A stretch of DNA of 11,880 nucleotides, taken from positions 1-11,880 of the forward strand of contig JAEZLX010000037.1 in the NCBI GenBank assembly GCA_023415035.1. The letters are read 5' to 3'. This stretch comes from Pseudomonadota bacterium (GTDB lineage Bacteria; Pseudomonadota; Gammaproteobacteria; Burkholderiales; Burkholderiaceae_C). A model generated the notes under the pieces. It had not been told where the DNA came from. It searched no databases and saw only the letters and a list, made by a program, of their open reading frames with translations. This document shows, one piece after another, positions 6,078-11,880 of this stretch. The position numbers and the translations under genes were made by a program. Position 1 is the first letter of the stretch, and each line of letters begins with the position of its first letter.

Positions 6078-6102
6078 CTGGACCATAAATATCAGTCCAG
6101 GA
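6078..6102 (+). promoter_or_regulatory. inverted repeat overlapping a ribosome binding site
   Basis: CTGGAC (6078-6083) and GTCCAG (6095-6100) form a 6-bp stem around an AT-rich 11-nt loop. The last two bases of the stem are the first two of the AGGA ribosome binding site (6099-6102) of the next gene, so the structure could limit its translation. It directly follows the terminator T run, which leaves little room for an independent promoter. Confidence 0.4.
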
Positions 6103-6109
6103 TCATGCA

Positions 6110-6724
6110 ATGAAGAATATCCCGGTGAAACTGAAGCAATCCCTTCTCGCCCTTTCTGCCCTCCTGCTGACCACCGGCACCTTCGCGCAGGCCGACGAGG
6201 CGCGCGCGAAGAAAATCGCCGGCGGCTCCTGCTTCCTGTGCCATGGCGCCAACGGCGAATCGACCAGCGAGATCTTCCCTCGCCTGGCGGGCCAGCACGC
6301 GGAATACATCGCCAAGCAGCTGGCGGCCTTCCAGAACGGACAGCGCCAGAGCACGGCCATGGCCGACATGGTGGCCAAACTCACGCCCGGCGAGATGATG
6401 GCCCTCGGCAGGTACTATGAAAAGATGAGCGTGCCGGTGCAGGAGGCCAAGGATCCGCCACTGGCGGCCATGGGCAGCTACATCTACCACAACGGCAACC
6501 GCTTCAGCGGCGTGCCGGCCTGCGTGAGCTGCCACGGCGTCATGGCACAGGGATCGGCCACCCTGCCTCGTCTGGCCGGGCAGTTGTCCGGCTACATCTT
6601 CACCCAGCTCAAGCATTTCCACAAACGCGAGCGCACCAACGACAACGCCGTGATGCACGCGGTGGTGGAAAAGATGACCGAGCTGGAAATGGCGGCGGTG
6701 GCGGAATACGTCAGCAGCAAATAG
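6110..6724 (+). CDS. diheme cytochrome c4-like protein
   Basis: A 204-residue exported cytochrome with two class I heme domains: CFLCH at 41-45 and CVSCH at 138-142, each followed by a PRLAGQ segment (57-62 and 153-158), which marks the internal duplication of the cytochrome c4 family. The signal peptide ends TFA near residue 26. Such proteins carry electrons between periplasmic donors and terminal oxidases. Here it most likely serves the sulfide dehydrogenase or Sox enzymes, an inference from its place beside them. It could also be regarded as a diheme FccA/SoxE-like subunit. The ATG has AGGA seven bases upstream, inside a possible hairpin. It lies 66 nt after fccB, beyond a terminator, and ends only 4 nt from the convergent patatin gene. 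Confidence 0.9.
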   Translation: MKNIPVKLKQSLLALSALLLTTGTFAQADEARAKKIAGGSCFLCHGANGESTSEIFPRLAGQHAEYIAKQLAAFQNGQRQSTAMADMVAKLTPGEMMALGRYYEKMSVPVQEAKDPPLAAMGSYIYHNGNRFSGVPACVSCHGVMAQGSATLPRLAGQLSGYIFTQLKHFHKRERTNDNAVMHAVVEKMTELEMAAVAEYVSSK

Positions 6725-6728
6725 CAGG

Positions 6729-7805
6729 TCAGAGCGGCTCGACCCGCGACGGATCGGGGTGCTCCAGCCACTGCGCCCACTCGTCGGCCAGCCGCTGCGC
6801 CTGCGCGACAGCCGTGCTCCAGACCTTGGCTCGGGCCCGCACGTCCTGTCCATAGCGCGTGAAGTCGGAGCGGTCGGGCAACTTCCCGTTGGGCAGTCGG
6901 CTCACCCAGTCCGGGTCGGGCGCCACCACCACGGTCCAGTCCAGCGCGGCCGTGGCCCGGTGACGGTGGCGCCACGCCTTGTCCAGCCAGCCGGGCACGA
7001 CGGCGCGCTGGAAATGCGGATACAGCACGATCGGCGCGTCCGCACTCGAGCGGTAGCACAGATGCAGGTGGTAGTCGGTGATGCCTCCGTCCCAGTAAAC
7101 ACCGGCCGGCGCCTGCGGAATGTCGACCACCGGTTTCAGCAGGAACGGAATCGAGCAGCTGGCCTGCAGCGCCTCCATGAAGTTGGCGTCGGTCAGCGGT
7201 GCCTGGTGTGTGGGAAAGTCGCCCGGCTCGAACGGCAGGGGGGCCTGCCCCGCCGAAAACACCACACGCTCGAGCCACTGCCCCAATGCGCGCCGGCTCG
7301 CCGCATTGGCCGCGTAGGCCGCCAGATAGCCCATGGGCGTTCGCCAGCGCCCGTCGCGTGCCAGCAGGCGCCGGCCACGCGCGGCGACCACGTGCAGGCG
7401 AAAACGCGGGTGTCCCAGTATCTCGCCTGTGCGCCCGCCGAAAAAGCGCCGCAGATGGTCGGCAAAGCCCGCGCTGATCTGGTCCGCGGTGAGCCGGCGC
7501 TGACCCGGTGGCAGATCAATGTGCTGGTGGATGTACTCGCGCTCCAGCGTGGCAAGCGCCTCGGCCGGGCGTGACAGGCAGGCAGTGGCGGCACGCCACG
7601 CGCCGATGGAGGCACCGACGAGATCGACCGGCTGCGAAGAGCGTGACAGCCAGTCACCGAACAGGAACCGGTCCAGCGGGCCAAGCACCAGCCCCTTGGG
7701 CCCTCCCGCCGCCCCTGGCACAACGCCGACATCGGACGGCGACAGGCCTTGTTGTTCAAGATGCCGGCGTGCCTGCGGACCGGCATAGATACGAAGCGCG
7801 TGCAT
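6729..7805 (-). CDS. patatin-like phospholipase family protein
   Basis: A 358-residue serine hydrolase of the patatin fold, expected to release fatty acids from phospholipids or other lipids; the substrate is unknown. Visible motifs are GGPKG at 34-38 (oxyanion hole), the nucleophile Ser66 in GASIG (64-68), and the catalytic Asp239 in WDGGITDY. There is no signal peptide or membrane segment, so it is probably cytoplasmic or exported by another route. I chose the ATG at 7805 because the family-like sequence starts there (HALRIYAGP); a GTG 20 codons earlier would overlap the upstream HDOD gene. No strong ribosome binding site is seen. It lies 34 nt after that gene and is probably transcribed with it. 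A functional link to HDOD signalling is not evident from sequence. Confidence 0.85.
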   Translation of the reverse strand: MHALRIYAGPQARRHLEQQGLSPSDVGVVPGAAGGPKGLVLGPLDRFLFGDWLSRSSQPVDLVGASIGAWRAATACLSRPAEALATLEREYIHQHIDLPPGQRRLTADQISAGFADHLRRFFGGRTGEILGHPRFRLHVVAARGRRLLARDGRWRTPMGYLAAYAANAASRRALGQWLERVVFSAGQAPLPFEPGDFPTHQAPLTDANFMEALQASCSIPFLLKPVVDIPQAPAGVYWDGGITDYHLHLCYRSSADAPIVLYPHFQRAVVPGWLDKAWRHRHRATAALDWTVVVAPDPDWVSRLPNGKLPDRSDFTRYGQDVRARAKVWSTAVAQAQRLADEWAQWLEHPDPSRVEPL

Positions 7806-7839
7806 GCCACGATTGTGGCGCAGACGCGCGCCCGCTTCC

Positions 7840-8664
7840 TCAGGCCTTTTGCCCCTCGTCCGCACGCGCGAACATCGGCAGGTTGCCCCCGATCACGGTA
7901 TCGGGGTCGATGCCCAGCACCAGCCCCACCGGGTCGGGGTAGGAACCGATCAGGGCATCGGCGGGCAGCGCCAGCTCCTCTGCCCTCGCACGCCAGGCCG
8001 CGATGTGGACCACGCCCGCGATGGGTTCGTAGGCGTCGTTCTCGAAGGGGGCGACCTGGTGCTGGATCGCATCGATCATCTTGCGTGGAAACTTCCATTC
8101 GCGGGCCAGCGCGGCGCCCACGTCGGCATACGAGTAGCCGAAGGCGCCGAGCTGCACGCGGGCACGCCTGAGGTCCAGCATCGGCACGCTGCGATCCAGT
8201 TCCAGCATGTCCTCTGGCATGCCCACGTGCATGACCAGCTCGCCGATGGCGTGCACCAGCCCCGCGGTGAATGCCGCGCTTTCGTCCACCTGGATGGGCA
8301 TCGCCAGATAGCGCGACAGGTTGGCCGTGTTCAGGCTGTAGCGCCAGAACTGTTTGAGGTTCACGCCACCGACCATGTGGAAGCAGTCGTCCAGCGATGC
8401 GGCGATGACCAGCGCCCGCACCTTGATCAGCCCCAGCACGTTGATGGCCGAGCGCACGTCGCACACAGAGCGCGTGAGGCCGAAAAAGGCGGAGTTGGCC
8501 ATCCTGAGCAGCTTGGCCGTGAGCACGGGTTCGGCCGCGATATAGGCCGCCACCTTCAGGACATCGACCTCGGGCTGTTCAAACGTTTCTATCAGCTTGC
8601 GAACAATCTTCGGGGCTGCAGGCAAGGCATTGGGCTGTTTGATAAGCCTGTCGATGGTCAGCAT
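7840..8664 (-). CDS. HDOD-domain protein, second of a tandem pair
   Basis: A 274-residue protein made almost entirely of an HDOD domain (about 10-205), a relative of the HD phosphohydrolase fold without established enzymatic activity, found in signalling and motility control. Recognisable segments are LPAAPKIV near 14, LLRMANSAFFG near 52, the LGLIKVRALV helix, FWRYSL near 105, and AGLVHAIGELVMH. It is a clear paralogue of the gene just upstream, sharing FWRYSL, NSAFF, YADVGA and a VGL-LG C-terminal segment. No receiver, GGDEF or membrane segment is present. The start has only a purine-rich stretch with eight A residues upstream rather than a clear ribosome binding site. The gap to the upstream paralogue is 75 nt and holds no convincing promoter. 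Confidence 0.88.
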   Translation of the reverse strand: MLTIDRLIKQPNALPAAPKIVRKLIETFEQPEVDVLKVAAYIAAEPVLTAKLLRMANSAFFGLTRSVCDVRSAINVLGLIKVRALVIAASLDDCFHMVGGVNLKQFWRYSLNTANLSRYLAMPIQVDESAAFTAGLVHAIGELVMHVGMPEDMLELDRSVPMLDLRRARVQLGAFGYSYADVGAALAREWKFPRKMIDAIQHQVAPFENDAYEPIAGVVHIAAWRARAEELALPADALIGSYPDPVGLVLGIDPDTVIGGNLPMFARADEGQKA

Positions 8665-8739
8665 GGCGGCTTCTTTTTTTTCTTCTGCAGTTCTGCCACG
8701 CGCCGGCTGGCGCTTCGGATTTGGATGGCCCAGAGGGCT

Positions 8740-9567
8740 TCAGTCGATGAAGGCGCTCAGTGCCTGGGAGAACGACCAGTCCTCGGGGTCCTTGCCCAGC
8801 ACACTATCCAGATCCAGGCCCAGCGTCAGGCCGACAACATCCGGGAAGGTTGCGGCCATGCCCTGCTCGTCGAGCTGGATCTCCTCGGCCTTGGCACGCC
8901 ACGACGCCAGGTGCAGGACACCGCCCAGCGTGTCGTAGCAATCGCCTTCGAAAGGCTCGATCTGCGTGCGCAGCGCGCTCACGGTCTCGGGCGGGAACTG
9001 CCAGCGCTCCGCCATGCCGGCGCCAACGTCGGCGTAGCAATAGTCGAAGTACACGCGTTCGGCCTGCGCCCGCTTCATGTCGAGGGCCGACGTTCCCATG
9101 TCGATCGGCGACATCTCGTCAGGCATCGCCATGTGCATGGCCAGGATGCCGATGGCATGGATGAGCCCCGCCGTATAGGCATTGTTCTGGTTCTGCCGCA
9201 GCACGCCGGCCAGAGACTTCGCGATCTCGGCCACCCGCAGGCTGTAACGCCAGAACTGGCGCAGGTCGATGCCGGGCACACTCTTGAAACTGGCGGCGAG
9301 CGCGGCCGCCATGACCAGGCTGCGCACGTGCGTCATGCCCAGCATGGCCACCGCCTCGTCCGTGTTGCCGATCTGCCGGCTGGCCCGGAAAAAGGCCGAG
9401 TTGGACAGGCGCAATACACGCGTTGTCAGTGCCGGGTCGCGGCCGATGAGTTCGGCCACGCGTTTGGGGTTGGGCTCCTCCTTGTTCGTCTCGGCCAGCA
9501 ACTCCGAGACGGCGCGCGGCATCGCCGGCAGCGCGCGGGAGTGATTGAGCAAGGCTTCAAGTTCCAT
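8740..9567 (-). CDS. HDOD-domain protein, first of a tandem pair
   Basis: A 275-residue, single-domain HDOD protein. Family features are LPAMPRAV near residue 13, VLRLSNSAFF near 51, the LGMTHVRSLVMAAAL helix, FWRYSLRVAE near 105, and AGLIHAIGILAMHMAMP. HDOD proteins act as non-catalytic regulators, often in motility, biofilm or cyclic-di-GMP networks; which one applies here cannot be told. The close resemblance to the downstream gene along the whole length shows a tandem duplication. The C-terminus differs, ending SFSQALSAFID. A sigma-28-like promoter lies about 50 nt upstream, making this the first gene of an HDOD-HDOD-patatin operon. The ribosome binding site is weak and the region before the start codon is AT-rich. 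Confidence 0.88.
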   Translation of the reverse strand: MELEALLNHSRALPAMPRAVSELLAETNKEEPNPKRVAELIGRDPALTTRVLRLSNSAFFRASRQIGNTDEAVAMLGMTHVRSLVMAAALAASFKSVPGIDLRQFWRYSLRVAEIAKSLAGVLRQNQNNAYTAGLIHAIGILAMHMAMPDEMSPIDMGTSALDMKRAQAERVYFDYCYADVGAGMAERWQFPPETVSALRTQIEPFEGDCYDTLGGVLHLASWRAKAEEIQLDEQGMAATFPDVVGLTLGLDLDSVLGKDPEDWSFSQALSAFID

Positions 9568-9614
9568 GTTTTTTCAATTGGATATGCAAGCTGATGGCGG
9601 CCATCGTCACTCCC

Positions 9615-9641
9615 ATATCGGCCCGAAACGCCACGACTTGA
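9615..9641 (-). promoter_or_regulatory. sigma-28 (FliA)-like promoter for the HDOD operon
   Basis: On the minus strand TCAAGTCG (9634-9641) is followed after exactly 11 nt by GCCGATAT (9615-9622). The FliA consensus as known from enterics is TAAAGTTT, 11 nt, GCCGATAA, so the -10 matches 7 of 8 and the -35 matches 5 of 8. Transcription would start near 9607, about 40 nt before the HDOD start codon. No motility genes are in the window to support it. Confidence 0.5.
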
Positions 9642-9669
9642 GCGCTTTGCAGCCCTTCACGTCATCAGT

Positions 9670-11880
9670 TCAGCGCTTGTTGAGCCCCTGCAATTTGGCA
9701 AAGGCCGAGGCCATCGCCGACACGGGCTGCTCGTCGCGCCGGCCGCCCCGCTGGCCACCGCGTGGCGGCTCGTAGCGGTTCTGCCCGTCGCGCCCGCCAT
9801 CGCGGCGGCCAGGCCCAGCATCAAGCTTCATGGTCAGACTGATGCGCTTGCCCGCCACGTCCACCTCCAGCACCCTGACCTTGACGATGTCGCCGGTCTT
9901 GACCACCTCGCGCGCGTCGTTGACGAACTTGTGGCTGAGCTGGCTCACGTGGATGAGGCCGTCCTGGTGCACGCCCAGATCAACGAAGGCGCCGAACTGC
10001 GCGACGTTGGACACCGTGCCTTCGAGCACCATGCCCTCCTTCAGATCGGCGATGTCCTCCACGCCTTCGTTGAAGCGCGCCACCTTGAACTCCGGGCGCG
10101 GGTCGCGGCCGGGCTTTTCCAGCTCCGACAGGATGTCCTTGACCGTGATGACACCGAACTTCTCGTTGGCGAACAGTTCGGGACGCAGGGTCTTGAGCAT
10201 GTCGGCGCGGCCCATGAGGCAGCCCACCGGCTGGCCGGTGTGCTCGATGATGCGCTCGACCACAGGATAGGTTTCCGGGTGCACGCCAGTCATGTCCAGC
10301 GGGTTGTCGCCGTCGCGGATGCGAAGGAAGCCGGCGGCCTGCTCGAAGGTCTTGGGCCCCAGGCCCGTCACTTCCAGCAGCTGCTGCCGGTTGCGGAACG
10401 CGCCATGCGACTCTCGCCAGCGGACCACGGCCTTGGCCACGCTGGGCGACAGGCCCGAGACGCGCGTGAGCAGCGGCACACTGGCGGTGTTCAGGTCCAC
10501 GCCGACGCCGTTGACGCAGTCCTCGACCACGGCATCAAGCGCGCGCGCCAGCTCGCTCTGGTTCACATCATGCTGGTACTGGCCCACGCCGATGCTCTTG
10601 GGGTCGATCTTCACCAGCTCAGCCAGCGGGTCCTGCAGGCGGCGGGCGATGGAGACAGCTCCGCGCAGGCTCACGTCGATGTCGGGCATCTCCTGGGCCG
10701 CGTATTCGCTGGCCGAGTACACCGAGGCGCCGGCCTCGCTGACCACCACCTTCTGCACGCCCTCGATGCCGGCGCGATCCAGCATCTTCAGCAGGTCACC
10801 GGCGAGCTTGTCGGTCTCGCGGCTGGCCGTTCCGTTGCCAATGGCGATCAGCTGCACGCCGTGCTTCTTGCACAGCACGCCCAGCGTGTGCAGCGAACCT
10901 TCCCAGTCGCGGCGCGGCTCGTGCGGGTACACGGTGGCCGTCTCCAGCAGCTTGCCCGTCGCGTCGACCACGGCCACCTTGACGCCTGTGCGCACACCGG
11001 GGTCCAGACCCATCACGGCTTTCTGGCCGGCGGGCGCTGCCAGCAGCAGGTCGCGCAGGTTGTCGGCAAAGACCTTGATGGCCACCGCCTCGGCCGCCTC
11101 GCGCAGGCGGGCGAACAGGTCGCGCTCGGTGGACAGGCTGAGCTTGACGCGCCAGGTCCATGCCACGCATTTCCGGATCAGGTCATCGGCCGGCCGGCCC
11201 TGGTGGCTCCAGCCCAGATGCACCGCGATGCGCCCTTCGGCCAGCGACGGCTTGCCCGGTTCAGGCTCGACCGGCTGGACCAGCTTGACGTCGAGGATTT
11301 CAAGCGAGCGGCCCCGGAACACGGCGAGCGCCCGGTGCGAGGGCACGCGTCCGATGGGTTCGTCGTATTCGAAGTAGTCGCGGAACTTGGCGACATCGGG
11401 ATCGTTCTCGTTCTTGCCCGCCACGAGCGAGCTCTTGAGCAGGCCCTCCGACCACAGCCACTCACGCAGGTTCTGAACCAGCGCGGCGTCCTCGGCCCAG
11501 CGCTCCGACAGGATGTCGCGCACGCCGTCGAGCACGGCATGGGGCGTGGAGAAATCGGCGCCGGGCTTGCCATCGTCCAAAACTTCAGGCGGACGGGTGA
11601 ATGCCGCGGCCTCGACCAGCGGATCGAGCGTCGGATCAGCGAACAGGCGGTCAGCCAGCGGCTCAATGCCGGCCTCACGGGCGATCTGACCTTTGGTGCG
11701 GCGCTTGAGCTTGAAGGGCTGGTAGATGTCCTCCAGTTCCTGCTTGGTGGGCACATTGGCAATGGCCAGGCGCAGGGCGTCGGTGAGCTTGCCCTGCTCG
11801 TCGATGGCCTTGAGCACGGCCTGACGGCGGTCGTCCAGCTCGCGCAGGTAGCCCAGCCGGTATTCCAGCTCACGCAGCTG
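9670..11880 (-). CDS. tex: Tex, S1-domain transcription accessory protein (N-terminus outside window)
   Basis: Tex is a widely conserved cytoplasmic nucleic-acid-binding protein linked to transcription and RNA handling. The frame is open to the right edge and gives 736 residues; the first in-window start-like codon is a GTG inside the protein, so roughly the first 40-50 residues are missing. In order one sees the N-terminal helical region (EDIYQPFKLKRRTKGQIA), a YqgF/RNase H-like domain starting VMGLDPGVRTG (about 10790-11025), a helix-hairpin-helix region from VDLNTASVPLLTRV to LGPKTFEQAAGFLRI (about 10310-10510), and an S1 domain from LKEGMVLEGTVSNVAQFGAFVDLG to KRISLTMKL (about 9825-10055). 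The tail is rich in Arg and Gly (RRDGG, RGGQRGGRR). It lies 102 nt upstream of the HDOD operon. No clear terminator follows. Confidence 0.96.
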   Translation of the reverse strand, partial: QLRELEYRLGYLRELDDRRQAVLKAIDEQGKLTDALRLAIANVPTKQELEDIYQPFKLKRRTKGQIAREAGIEPLADRLFADPTLDPLVEAAAFTRPPEVLDDGKPGADFSTPHAVLDGVRDILSERWAEDAALVQNLREWLWSEGLLKSSLVAGKNENDPDVAKFRDYFEYDEPIGRVPSHRALAVFRGRSLEILDVKLVQPVEPEPGKPSLAEGRIAVHLGWSHQGRPADDLIRKCVAWTWRVKLSLSTERDLFARLREAAEAVAIKVFADNLRDLLLAAPAGQKAVMGLDPGVRTGVKVAVVDATGKLLETATVYPHEPRRDWEGSLHTLGVLCKKHGVQLIAIGNGTASRETDKLAGDLLKMLDRAGIEGVQKVVVSEAGASVYSASEYAAQEMPDIDVSLRGAVSIARRLQDPLAELVKIDPKSIGVGQYQHDVNQSELARALDAVVEDCVNGVGVDLNTASVPLLTRVSGLSPSVAKAVVRWRESHGAFRNRQQLLEVTGLGPKTFEQAAGFLRIRDGDNPLDMTGVHPETYPVVERIIEHTGQPVGCLMGRADMLKTLRPELFANEKFGVITVKDILSELEKPGRDPRPEFKVARFNEGVEDIADLKEGMVLEGTVSNVAQFGAFVDLGVHQDGLIHVSQLSHKFVNDAREVVKTGDIVKVRVLEVDVAGKRISLTMKLDAGPGRRDGGRDGQNRYEPPRGGQRGGRRDEQPVSAMASAFAKLQGLNKR

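Noticed and set aside
8700..8713. GCGCC-GGCT-GGCGC hairpin between the two HDOD genes as a terminator
   Set aside because: The stem is only 5 bp and no T run follows on the minus strand; the genes are more likely co-transcribed.
7804..9594. A 596-codon open frame on the plus strand across both HDOD genes
   Set aside because: It is antisense to two clear HDOD genes, is rich in His, Arg and Gly as expected of a shadow frame in GC-rich DNA, and resembles no family.
11815..11817. GTG at 11817 as the tex start
   Set aside because: The frame upstream continues to the window edge with Tex-like sequence (ELEYRLGYLRELDDRR), so the GTG is an internal valine codon.

Overview
The window is a high-GC chromosomal piece of a chemolithotrophic or mixotrophic sulfur-oxidising proteobacterium. 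The Sox gene order (soxC-soxD-cytochrome-soxY-soxZ-soxA), the short SoxA N-terminus with no heme motif in the visible part, and the neighbouring HDOD, patatin-like and Tex genes point to a betaproteobacterium of the Burkholderiales, probably Comamonadaceae-like. This placement rests on recognising protein families, not on a database search.

Positions 1-4144 (minus strand) hold the Sox thiosulfate-oxidation operon, read from soxC leftwards: soxC (Tat-exported molybdoprotein), soxD (diheme cytochrome, 1 nt after soxC), a small monoheme cytochrome that looks like a copy of the SoxD C-terminal domain, soxY (Tat-exported carrier with the GGCGG arm), soxZ, and the 5' part of soxA, which leaves the window. 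A rho-independent terminator-like hairpin lies between soxZ and soxA. Because soxCD is present, the pathway should take thiosulfate fully to sulfate rather than stop at stored sulfur.

Positions 4145-4445 are a 301-bp divergent control region. It carries two inverted copies of an 18-bp element (16/18 identical), a near-perfect 16-bp palindrome ATACCCCTAGGGGTTT almost on the symmetry axis between them, a strong hairpin in the soxC leader, and an extended -10 candidate on each side.

Positions 4446-6724 (plus strand) encode a sulfide-oxidising module: a monoheme FccA/SoxE-type cytochrome, the flavocytochrome c sulfide dehydrogenase flavoprotein (FccB/SoxF) with a Tat signal and a possible lipobox, a clear terminator, and a diheme cytochrome c4-like protein. 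The two divergent operons would together deliver electrons from thiosulfate and sulfide to periplasmic cytochromes c. Counting the SoxD domains, six heme-binding CxxCH motifs are encoded within about 5.5 kb.

Positions 6729-9567 (minus strand) form a separate apparent operon: two tandem paralogous HDOD-domain proteins followed by a patatin-like phospholipase. A sigma-28 (FliA)-like promoter lies just upstream of the first HDOD gene. Positions 9670-11880 (minus strand) hold most of tex, an RNA-binding transcription accessory protein whose N-terminus lies beyond the right edge. I saw no tRNA or rRNA genes, insertion sequences or CRISPR arrays. The most interesting parts are the symmetric control region, the intra-operon terminator, the SoxD-domain duplicate and the possible motility-linked promoter for the HDOD pair.
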